5,310 bases of DNA from Neisseriaceae bacterium (GTDB taxonomy: Bacteria > Pseudomonadota > Gammaproteobacteria > Burkholderiales > UBA11063): contig CANMQR010000065.1 in NCBI GenBank assembly GCA_947499925.1, positions 1-5,310 on the forward strand, given 5' to 3'. Positions within the stretch are counted from its first letter, which is position 1. Every line of letters starts with the position of its first letter. The notes beneath the pieces are model-generated. The model did no database searches. It had not been told where the DNA came from and saw nothing but the letters and a program-made list of their open reading frames with translations. This document shows positions 1 through 5,310 of this stretch, in pieces. The position numbers were made by a program, and so were the translations under genes.

Positions 1-404
1 GGCTTAAAATCACTGTTGGTGATGATATTAGGATTACCCGTATTGGTAAATTCTTAAGAAAGTATAAACTCGATGAGTTACCTCAGTTAATAGATGTTAT
101 ATTAGGTACTATGTCTTTTGTTGGGCCACGCCCTGAAGTTCCTGAATATGTAGAGTTATACCCAGAAGAGGTAAAAAAAATAGTCTTGTCAGTTCGCCCA
201 GGAATTACGGATTGGTCGTCTATTATCATGATTGATGAGAGTTCGTTGTTATCAAAAAATAGTGATCCTAAAACTAGCTATATCAATGATATTATGCCCA
301 AAAAACTTGCCTACGCTGTAAAATATGTAAAAACTCGTTCTTTCTTTCAAGACTGTTTGATAATCATTGCAACAATTAAAAACATAATCATCCGCCACAA
401 ATAA
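1..404 (+). CDS. Sugar transferase (monotopic phosphoglycosyl transferase), 3' part
   Basis: The gene enters from the left edge; its frame starts at base 3 and gives 133 visible codons up to the TAA at 402-404. It matches the C-terminal catalytic region of the bacterial sugar transferase family (PglC/WcaJ type), which moves a sugar-1-phosphate from a UDP-sugar onto undecaprenyl phosphate at the inner membrane, starting O-antigen, capsule, exopolysaccharide or glycoprotein glycans. Visible motifs, numbered from the first full codon: RITRIGKFLRK at 10-20; LDELPQ at 23-28, whose Asp24-Glu25 corresponds to the family's catalytic Asp-Glu pair; SFVGPRPEVP at 38-47; and RPGITDW at 65-71. The N-terminal membrane-inserting hairpin must lie upstream. 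The GITDW wording and short C-terminus suggest a small PglC-like enzyme rather than a long WbaP/WcaJ one, but the missing start prevents proof. The sugar donor cannot be told. An ATG at 111 is internal, not a real start. No clear terminator follows. Confidence 0.93.
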   Translation, partial: LKITVGDDIRITRIGKFLRKYKLDELPQLIDVILGTMSFVGPRPEVPEYVELYPEEVKKIVLSVRPGITDWSSIIMIDESSLLSKNSDPKTSYINDIMPKKLAYAVKYVKTRSFFQDCLIIIATIKNIIIRHK

Positions 405-418
405 TGTATTTGCTAAAA

Positions 419-448
419 TTGATAGAGTGATTTCTGATATAATATAGT
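419..448 (+). promoter_or_regulatory. Predicted sigma70-type promoter of hemA
   Basis: Two overlapping readings are possible. One is a -35 TTGATA at 419-424 (5 of 6 to TTGACA) with an 18-bp spacer to a -10 TATAGT at 443-448. The other is an extended -10, TGA followed by a perfect TATAAT, at 435-443, without a good -35 at the right distance. Either would start transcription near 450-456, some 25-30 nt before the hemA ATG at 480. The gap has no competing gene, and everything downstream to parA is packed, so this is the best candidate promoter for the whole cluster. AT-rich DNA yields chance -10 boxes, so the call rests on the combination of boxes and position. Confidence 0.5.
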
Positions 449-458
449 GCTATATTAT
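439..458. promoter_or_regulatory. 20-bp AT-rich palindrome on the hemA promoter, possible operator
   Basis: The arms ATAATATAG (439-447) and CTATATTAT (450-458) are perfect reverse complements, separated by TG. The element covers the -10 box and likely transcription start of hemA, where a dimeric repressor would act. The arms are too AT-rich and the centre (2 nt) too small to form a useful RNA hairpin, so a protein-binding site in DNA is the more sensible reading. It does not match a Fur box or an FNR/CRP site. The DNA is very AT-rich, so a chance palindrome remains possible. The binding protein is unknown. Confidence 0.35.
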
Positions 459-479
459 TACAACGATAGAATTATAAGA

Positions 480-1736
480 ATGAAATCCCAGCTCCCTTTT
501 GTTTTTGGTTTAAACTACTCTAGCTCTGGTTTTGAGATTAGAGAAAAATTGGCATTCTCACGTGAGGAAATACCATTAGTACTGAGTCGACTCCAAAGTT
601 CAGGTATTACGCGTGAGATTGTTATATTATCTACGTGTAATCGCACTGAAGTTTTTTGTATTACTCATGATATTGATTTTGTGATTAATGCTATTTGTGA
701 TATTAAAAATGTTTGCCCACGAACTCTAAAAAACCACTGTTATGTTTACTCGGGTGATGCGTGCGCTAACCACCTATTTCGTGTGGTATCAGGTCTTGAA
801 TCCATGGTTCTTGGTGAGACTGAGATAGTTGCACAGGTAAAAGATGCTATTAATCTTGCAACTAATGCAAATAGTATAGGTACTATGTTACTTTCAGTAT
901 TTCAGATGGCTCTTGCTGTAGAGAAAGATGTTAGAAATGCTACCGAAATCAATAATATCGCAATATCAATGGGTCATGCCCTTGTAAATCTTGTGACGAC
1001 TAGCTTTCCTAATTTAGAACAACAAAGTATTTTGTTTATAGGTGCTGGAGATATGATGCAGCAGCTAGCCCCACACTTTAAAAATATTAAGTTATCAAAA
1101 AAAACAATAATTAATCGTACATTAGACAAAGCTAAACAATTATCAATTCGCTTAGATGCGGAATATAATTCATTAGATAAGCTTAGTGATATAGTAGATG
1201 AATACTCAATAATTATAGCTTGTGCTGGTGGAACTGATACAATACTTAATGAAGAAATACTAAAAGCTAAACTAAACTCTCAAAAGCTTTTAATAATCGA
1301 TTTATCTATGCCTTTAATTACCAGTATTTCATTAAGAAACTATTCAAACATAACTGTTTTAACTATTGATGATATCGCCAAAATAGTTGATGTAGGAATT
1401 GAAAAACGTAAACTAGCAGCTCTTGAAGCATCTAATATAATCGAATCTAAGGTTGTGGAATACCAAAACTGGTTAAAAAAACGTGGTCTTACCCCAGTAA
1501 TTAGAGCTCTTCGTGAAAACGCTGATGAAATTCGTCAAGAAGTCTTAAGTTATGCAGAAAAACAGTTAGAAAATGGTGAATCAGCTTCTGAGGTTTTGAA
1601 AGCAATGTCAATTAAACTTACCAATAGATTAATTCATAGTCCAACTGTTAATTTGTGTTCGAGCGAAGATAAAAAGCAAGAAGAAATAGCAGGGCTTATA
1701 ACTTACTTATATGATTTAGAAATACAGGCAAATTGA
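480..1736 (+). CDS. hemA: Glutamyl-tRNA reductase
   Basis: This cytoplasmic enzyme reduces glutamyl-tRNA(Glu) with NADPH to glutamate-1-semialdehyde, the first committed step of the C5 route to heme and other tetrapyrroles. The 418-residue protein has all three GluTR domains. The catalytic domain has FVFGLN near the start, STCNRTE at 51-57 with the nucleophile Cys53, His98, and [12 protein letters not shown] at 105-116. The NADPH domain has GAGDMM at 188-193 and NRTLDKA at 212-218. The C-terminal helical dimerisation domain has [10 protein letters not shown] at 380-389. I chose ATG 480 because the family normally begins a few residues before the FxxGLN strand. The longer frame opens with GTG 447, which lies inside the predicted -10 region and would add 11 unconserved residues. 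The ribosome site is poor (AGAATTATAAG). Oddities: the usual PRD of the VPRDI motif reads PLI (278-280), and Glu115 stands where E. coli has Gln116. The downstream prfA starts 1 nt after the stop. Confidence 0.97.
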   Translation: MKSQLPFVFGLNYSSSGFEIREKLAFSREEIPLVLSRLQSSGITREIVILSTCNRTEVFCITHDIDFVINAICDIKNVCPRTLKNHCYVYSGDACANHLFRVVSGLESMVLGETEIVAQVKDAINLATNANSIGTMLLSVFQMALAVEKDVRNATEINNIAISMGHALVNLVTTSFPNLEQQSILFIGAGDMMQQLAPHFKNIKLSKKTIINRTLDKAKQLSIRLDAEYNSLDKLSDIVDEYSIIIACAGGTDTILNEEILKAKLNSQKLLIIDLSMPLITSISLRNYSNITVLTIDDIAKIVDVGIEKRKLAALEASNIIESKVVEYQNWLKKRGLTPVIRALRENADEIRQEVLSYAEKQLENGESASEVLKAMSIKLTNRLIHSPTVNLCSSEDKKQEEIAGLITYLYDLEIQAN

Positions 1737-1737
1737 A

Positions 1738-2817
1738 ATGAATAAAAGTGTATATGAAAAACTTGATAAATTAGAGAAGCGCTTATTTGAGGTATCGGAT
1801 TTATTGGTTCAGCCAGAAGTAACTAATAATATTGAAGAGTATAAAAAACTAAATAAAGAATATTCTGATTTATCTCCTGTTGTTGCAGCTTTTAAGTTAT
1901 TTGTTGCAGCAAATAATGACCTAGATACAGCACTACTTTTATTATCTGATCCAGATATGAAGGATTTTGCACAATTAGAACTAGATAGTGCAAAAGAAAA
2001 AATTGAAATCCTAGAGTTAGAAATCCAAAAACTTTTACTACCTAAAGACCCTAATGATGAAAAAAATATTTATCTTGAAATTAGAGCAGGTACTGGAGGA
2101 GACGAGTCCGCACTATTTTCTGGAGATTTGTTTAGGATGTACTCACGCTTTGCTGAACGTAACAACTGGCAAATCGAAGTTATATCAGAGTCACCATCTG
2201 ATATGGGTGGCTATAGGGAGATTATTGCTAGAGTTATAGGGCATGGTGCTTACTCTAAATTAAAATTTGAATCAGGTGCTCATAGAGTGCAACGCATTCC
2301 GGTTACTGAATCTCAAGGACGTATTCATACTTCAGCTTGTACTGTCGCTGTTATGCCTGAGGCTGATGAGCTAGAGGCGGTTAAAATTAATCCAGCAGAT
2401 CTAAAAGTAGATACATATCGTGCTTCAGGTGCTGGTGGACAACATATTAATAAAACAGATTCGGCTATTAGGATTACCCATATACCAACTGGTATCGTTG
2501 TTGAATGTCAAGACGATAGATCTCAACATAAAAACCGTGCTCGAGCAATGTCATTACTTGCTACAAAAATAAATGATGTGCAAGAAGCTGCACAACAAGC
2601 TGAATTATCAGCAGAGAGAAAAAGTCTAGTTGGAAGCGGTGACAGATCAGAGCGGATTAGGACTTATAATTTTCCGCAAGGGCGGATGACTGATCATAGA
2701 ATAAACCTTACATTATATAAATTAGAAATGATAATGGATGGTGATTTATATGAACTAACGGATGTATTAATGGCAGAACATCAAGCTAAATTATTGGCTC
2801 GTGTAGAGGGTGAATAG
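1738..2817 (+). CDS. prfA: Peptide chain release factor 1 (RF1)
   Basis: RF1 recognises UAA and UAG in the ribosomal A site and triggers hydrolysis of peptidyl-tRNA. The 359-residue length is normal for the family. Visible parts: an N-terminal helical domain 1 (about 1-105, Lys/Glu-rich); [14 protein letters not shown] at 114-127; [13 protein letters not shown] at 183-195, where PVT (188-190) is the PxT stop-codon-reading tripeptide typical of RF1 rather than the SPF of RF2; and [16 protein letters not shown] at 228-243 with the catalytic GGQ at 233-235. Gln235 is the residue normally methylated by PrmC. There is no internal frameshift of the RF2 kind. The start follows the hemA stop by 1 nt, with a modest AGG 9 nt upstream, so it is probably translated by coupling with hemA. 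The hemA-prfA order is widely conserved, but prmC, the usual third gene, is absent and a HAD-family gene follows directly. Confidence 0.98.
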   Translation: MNKSVYEKLDKLEKRLFEVSDLLVQPEVTNNIEEYKKLNKEYSDLSPVVAAFKLFVAANNDLDTALLLLSDPDMKDFAQLELDSAKEKIEILELEIQKLLLPKDPNDEKNIYLEIRAGTGGDESALFSGDLFRMYSRFAERNNWQIEVISESPSDMGGYREIIARVIGHGAYSKLKFESGAHRVQRIPVTESQGRIHTSACTVAVMPEADELEAVKINPADLKVDTYRASGAGGQHINKTDSAIRITHIPTGIVVECQDDRSQHKNRARAMSLLATKINDVQEAAQQAELSAERKSLVGSGDRSERIRTYNFPQGRMTDHRINLTLYKLEMIMDGDLYELTDVLMAEHQAKLLARVEGE

Positions 2818-3465
2818 ATGATAGATAAAAAGATTATCAACCCTAAAGATATTGTTGCCTATTTTGACTTTGATGGAACTATTACCAATTGCGATACATT
2901 TATACCATATTTATATTTTGTTGTTGGACTCAAGGGATTTTTTGTTAATATTCACCGTTTGATTCCAATTACTATAATGTACCTACTTAAGATCATAACT
3001 AATGAAATTGCTAAGGAACGAACTCTTAGTGTGCTGTTAAAAGGGGTGGCTGAAGATTTACTAAACAAAAAAGCTCGAGTATTTGCAAGAAAAACACTTG
3101 ATAGCTATATAATGCCTAAGGTTTACTCCAAACTTGAGTATCATTTGGAGCATGGGCATAGCGTTATTTTGGTCAGTGCTAATCTTGCTCTATATCTTAA
3201 TTACTGGGCAAAACGCCACAATATTGATCATGTAATAGCAACTGAGATTGAGTTTGCCGATAGTATGTGTACTGGTAAGCTAAAAACTCGTAATTGCTAT
3301 GGAATGCAGAAGGTTATTCGAATTACTGAGTTTTTGAAGACTAATAAATTTAGTTATAGTTATGGCTATGGTAATTCTCAGGGCGATTATGAGCTCCTTA
3401 ATTTTGTAAATGAGGGGTATTTTGTAAGTGGTGAAGAAATTACGCCGTGGGACAAAAGCTTGTAA
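2818..3465 (+). CDS. HAD-IB family phosphatase-like hydrolase
   Basis: A 215-residue haloacid-dehalogenase superfamily protein of the SerB/PgpC-like IB branch, expected to remove phosphate from a small or lipid substrate using Mg2+. Motif I is YFDFDGTIT at 15-23 (nucleophile Asp17, acid/base Asp19); motif II is ILVSAN at 117-122 (Ser120); the motif III lysine is probably Lys165 in CYGMQKVIR; motif IV is YGNSQGDYELL at 184-194, with Asp190 as the likely metal ligand. The first aspartate of the classic DSxxD reads Asn186, a variant I recall as common in this branch. Residues 28-60 form a strongly hydrophobic cap segment, suggesting membrane contact and perhaps a lipid-linked phosphate. The ATG abuts the prfA TAG, with a good GAGGG 7 nt upstream, the best ribosome site in the cluster. 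It overlaps the rsmG start by 1 nt. Substrate unknown; phosphatidylglycerophosphatase C or a phosphoserine-phosphatase-like role are alternatives I cannot separate. Confidence 0.85.
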   Translation: MIDKKIINPKDIVAYFDFDGTITNCDTFIPYLYFVVGLKGFFVNIHRLIPITIMYLLKIITNEIAKERTLSVLLKGVAEDLLNKKARVFARKTLDSYIMPKVYSKLEYHLEHGHSVILVSANLALYLNYWAKRHNIDHVIATEIEFADSMCTGKLKTRNCYGMQKVIRITEFLKTNKFSYSYGYGNSQGDYELLNFVNEGYFVSGEEITPWDKSL

Positions 3466-4070
3466 TGCAAGATATACTTCGTAATGGAATAATAGAGCTT
3501 GGATTAACTCCTGATGAGACTAAAATCGATAAACTATTGTCTTATATAGAGTTACTTAAAAAATGGAATAAAACCTATAGTCTAACAAGTGTTACTGATT
3601 TAGAGCAAATTATTATTTATCATTTGCTAGATGGCTTAACTACTATTTCGTATATTAATGAATTTAATTCAATAATTGACATAGGTAGTGGCATGGGTGT
3701 GCCTGGGGTTATAATTGCTATTTGGTGTCCTGATAAAAAAATCTCATTACTAGATAGTAATCATAAAAAAACTGCATTTTTAAAGCAGGTGGTTATTGAG
3801 CTTGGGTTATCAAATATAGATGTTATTTGTTCTAGGGTTGAGGACTATAATCCTATAGTACCTTATGACTTGGCTATATCGAGGGCTTTTAGTAGCGGTA
3901 AACTATTTATTGATTTAGCAAAGCATTTGGTTAACGGAGTTTTAATGCTTATGAAGAGTATTAAAATAGATAATGAAACTGACCAAATACTTAATTATAA
4001 GTATAATATAATTGAATTAAATTTGCCATTTTGTGTTGATAAACGTTATTTGTTAGAGATAGAAGTATAA
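3465..4070 (+). CDS. rsmG: 16S rRNA (guanine527-N7)-methyltransferase
   Basis: RsmG (GidB) uses S-adenosylmethionine to methylate N7 of G527 in the 530 loop of 16S rRNA; its loss gives low-level streptomycin resistance in several bacteria. The 201-residue protein is close to the E. coli length of 207. Motifs: KKWNKTYSLTSV at 32-43; HLLDGLTT at 53-60; the SAM-binding IDIGSGMGVPG at 71-81; LLDSNHKKTAFL at 95-106; SRVEDY at 123-128; and ISRAFSS at 138-144. I chose ATG 3465, which shares its A with the TAA of the HAD gene (TAATG). An in-frame GTG at 3447 would add six residues inside the HAD gene and fits the family no better. No strong ribosome site is present, so coupling is likely. Oddities: SLTS for NLTS, HLLDG for HxLDS, and LMLMKS (159-164) where the family usually has a KG after the strand. 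The fold looks intact. The stop overlaps the parA start. Confidence 0.94.
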   Translation: MQDILRNGIIELGLTPDETKIDKLLSYIELLKKWNKTYSLTSVTDLEQIIIYHLLDGLTTISYINEFNSIIDIGSGMGVPGVIIAIWCPDKKISLLDSNHKKTAFLKQVVIELGLSNIDVICSRVEDYNPIVPYDLAISRAFSSGKLFIDLAKHLVNGVLMLMKSIKIDNETDQILNYKYNIIELNLPFCVDKRYLLEIEV

Positions 4071-4843
4071 TGCAAGGAAAAATAATTGCGGTTGCTAATC
4101 AAAAAGGTGGTGTTGGTAAAACTACTACAGTGGTTAATCTAGCAACTAGTCTTATTGGGCAAAGAAAAAAAGTGCTAGTTATTGATCTTGATCCTCAAGG
4201 TAATGCTACCACTGGTAGTGGAGTTGAGAAGAATAAGCTAAAACTATCAACTTATGATGTATTGATAAATGGAACTGATATAGAATCGTGTATAGTTAGG
4301 TCAAGAAGCTGTGGCTTTGATATACTTCCTAGTAATAGAAATCTAGCTGGAGCTGAAATCGAGCTTGTAGAATTTAAAAAACGTGAGTATCGTCTAAAGA
4401 AAGCTATTGCAACAGTTGTTGATAAATACGATATTGTACTTATAGACTGTCCACCATCTCTTAGTTTACTTACTATTAATGGACTTGCAGCAGCTAATTT
4501 TCTTTTAGTACCAATCCAGTGTGAGTATTATGCACTTGAAGGGCTTTCTGATTTATTAAATACGGTTGAGCGGATAAATTCGGCTATTAATCCAGAATTA
4601 GTACTTTTGGGGCTAATTAGGACTATGTTTGATGGTCGTAATAATCTAGCAACCCAGGTGTCAGATGAATTGATAAAACATTTTAGTACTAAAGTTTTTG
4701 CAACAGTTGTACCTAGAAATGTTCGCTTAGCTGAAGCGCCAAGTTTTGGTACTTCGGCAGTTGCATTAGATAGAACGGCTTCAGGGGCTGAAGCATATAT
4801 TTCAATAGCAAAAGATTTGGTAAAGCGATTAAACAGCAAGTAG
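4070..4843 (+). CDS. parA: Chromosome-partitioning ATPase ParA (Soj)
   Basis: A 257-residue ParA/MinD-family ATPase that binds DNA non-specifically as an ATP dimer and, with ParB bound at parS, drives origin segregation. Motifs: deviant Walker A KGGVGKTT at 12-19, with signature Lys12 and Lys17; DLDPQGNATTG at 39-49 (switch I); DIVLIDCPPS at 121-130 (Walker B/switch II, Asp126); QCEYYALEGL at 150-159; MFDGRNNLA at 186-194; and VPRNVRLAEAPSFG at 214-227, where Phe replaces the more usual His. The protein begins directly at the Walker A strand and lacks the N-terminal helix-turn-helix of plasmid P1/F-type ParA/SopA, so it is the short chromosomal Soj form, not expected to act as a site-specific repressor. 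ATG 4070 shares its A with the rsmG TAA (TAATG); AGAAG lies 4 nt upstream. The rsmG-parA-parB order is the standard chromosomal arrangement. An 80-nt gap with a hairpin separates it from parB. Confidence 0.97.
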   Translation: MQGKIIAVANQKGGVGKTTTVVNLATSLIGQRKKVLVIDLDPQGNATTGSGVEKNKLKLSTYDVLINGTDIESCIVRSRSCGFDILPSNRNLAGAEIELVEFKKREYRLKKAIATVVDKYDIVLIDCPPSLSLLTINGLAAANFLLVPIQCEYYALEGLSDLLNTVERINSAINPELVLLGLIRTMFDGRNNLATQVSDELIKHFSTKVFATVVPRNVRLAEAPSFGTSAVALDRTASGAEAYISIAKDLVKRLNSK

Positions 4844-4856
4844 TACAAGTTTTTTT

Positions 4857-4891
4857 GTCATCCCAAACATGAACAAGTTTGCTGGGATGAC
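4857..4891. repeat. Perfect 9-bp inverted repeat (hairpin) between parA and parB
   Basis: GTCATCCCA (4857-4865) and TGGGATGAC (4883-4891) are exact reverse complements around a 17-nt loop. AAC (4866-4868) can also pair with GTT (4877-4879) across a 3-nt bulge. The stem is the most GC-rich piece of the 80-nt gap. It is followed by CTTTAATTATTTTTT, a broken T-run, so it could be a leaky terminator or attenuator in the + direction; on the other strand the stem is followed by A's, so it is not bidirectional. The GTCATCCC...GGGATGAC arms resemble small dispersed palindromes seen between genes in many bacterial genomes. ACAAGTTT occurs at 4845-4852 and again in the loop at 4873-4880. A weak promoter for parB (TGAACA at 4870, 17 bp, TTTAAT at 4893) would overlap it. 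Confidence 0.6.
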
Positions 4892-4923
4892 CTTTAATTA
4901 TTTTTTATGGTGGTTATGTAAAG

Positions 4924-5310
4924 ATGGCAAAATCTAAAGGTTTAGGTAAAGGTTTGGATGCTTTATTATCAGCTTCAAGTGTTTCACCAAAAGAGATGCA
5001 AGAAGGTGAAATTAATATTAGAGAAATTAGTTTAGATAAAATAAAAGCTGGTAAATATCAACCGCGTAGGCATTTTGATACTGTGGAACTAGAAGAATTA
5101 TCAGCTTCTATCAAGGCTAATGGGGTAATTCAACCTGTTATTGTTAGAAAAACTAAAGATGGCTATGAGTTAATTGCAGGGGAGCGTAGGCATCGTGCAA
5201 GTATTATGGCTGGGCTTAAAACAATTCCTACAATTATACGAGAATTCTCTGATAAAGAAGCACTAGCTATTTCTTTGATTGAAAATATCCAACGTAAAGA
5301 TTTAAATGTA
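4924..5310 (+). CDS. parB: Chromosome-partitioning protein ParB (Spo0J), 5' part
   Basis: The first 129 codons of a ParB, open at the right edge. ParB binds parS, loads as a CTP-dependent sliding clamp and stimulates ParA. The visible part holds the N-terminal KGLGKGLDALL (5-15), which includes the basic/hydrophobic start that contacts ParA; the core begins with ISLDKIKAGKYQPRRHFD (35-52), then SIKANGVIQPVIVR (62-75). The CTP-binding box GERRHRA is at 86-92 and ENIQRKDLN at 120-128 is the second conserved nucleotide-contact box, so CTPase function is expected. The helix-turn-helix and C-terminal dimerisation domain lie outside the window. ATG 4924 fits the family start; GGTGG at 4909-4913 is a plausible ribosome site, about 10 nt upstream. 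ATGs at 4907 and 4916 are out of frame. Unlike the genes before it, parB is separated by 80 nt and may have its own expression control. Confidence 0.97.
   Translation, partial: MAKSKGLGKGLDALLSASSVSPKEMQEGEINIREISLDKIKAGKYQPRRHFDTVELEELSASIKANGVIQPVIVRKTKDGYELIAGERRHRASIMAGLKTIPTIIREFSDKEALAISLIENIQRKDLNV

Noticed and set aside
173..180. A8 tract in the sugar transferase gene (and another at 1097-1104 in hemA) as phase-variable slippage sites
   Set aside because: Both fall on in-frame Lys codons in AT-rich genes, and eight-base A runs are expected by chance here. Neither frame is disrupted.
419..432. FNR-like half site TTGAT at the hemA promoter
   Set aside because: The second half (ATCAA at 4-nt spacing) is absent; the bases are better explained as the -35 box.
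439..458. Fur box reading of the hemA palindrome
   Set aside because: The arms lack the GATAAT/ATTATC hexamer pattern of Fur sites; only general AT-richness is shared.
2054..2239. 61-codon open frame on the + strand inside prfA
   Set aside because: It is an out-of-frame shadow within the conserved RF1 core and carries no ribosome site or family resemblance.
4528..4848. 106-codon open frame on the minus strand opposite parA
   Set aside because: It lies wholly against the well-conserved parA coding sequence, its translation shows no recognisable motif, and it has no promoter or partner gene. It is a shadow of parA codon use.
4849..4907. Strong bidirectional rho-independent terminator after parA
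   Set aside because: The stem is perfect, but the T-run on the + side is interrupted and the other strand has A's instead of T's after the stem. It is kept only as a hairpin with possible weak attenuation.
4980..4995. Possible parS site in early parB (TGTTTCAC)
   Set aside because: The first half matches the TGTTTCAC-GTGAAACA consensus, but the second half (CAAAAGAG) matches at only 2 of 8 positions, and the bases encode conserved-phase parB codons. A half site alone is probably chance.

Overview
The window is a stretch of low-GC chromosome (roughly one third G+C by eye) with every gene on the + strand. It reads as ordinary bacterial housekeeping DNA at the edge of a surface-polysaccharide gene. 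The GluTR, RF1, RsmG and Soj/Spo0J-type proteins look proteobacterial. RF1 residue spacing matches E. coli exactly (GGQ at 233-235) and its [11 protein letters not shown] wording recalls Beta-/Gammaproteobacteria. I lean towards an AT-rich beta- or gammaproteobacterium, perhaps near Neisseriales, but a genus cannot be named from this sequence.

Layout: (1) 1-404, the 3' part of a membrane phosphoglycosyl transferase (sugar transferase), the last gene of whatever lies upstream. (2) 405-479, a short gap with a good sigma70-like promoter and a 20-bp AT-rich palindrome in front of hemA. (3) 480-4843, a tightly packed cluster: hemA (glutamyl-tRNA reductase), prfA (RF1), a HAD-IB phosphatase-like gene, rsmG (16S rRNA m7G methyltransferase) and parA (soj). 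Successive junctions are +1, 0, -1 and -1 nt, and the last two are TAATG stop/start overlaps. (4) 4844-4923, an 80-nt gap with a perfect 9-bp inverted repeat. (5) 4924-5310, the 5' part of parB (spo0J), cut by the window edge.

Two commonly seen neighbourhoods are joined here: hemA-prfA (usually followed by prmC, whose product methylates RF1) and rsmG-parA-parB (often near mnmG and the replication origin). The HAD gene sits at the joint and neither prmC nor mnmG is present. The cluster therefore co-expresses the first step of tetrapyrrole synthesis, translation termination, ribosome modification and chromosome segregation, probably as one transcript from the promoter before hemA. This is inferred from spacing.

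I found no mobile element, CRISPR array, tRNA/rRNA gene, phage gene or evident new system. The points most worth checking are the palindrome on the hemA promoter, the hairpin between parA and parB, and the HAD gene in the place where prmC is expected.
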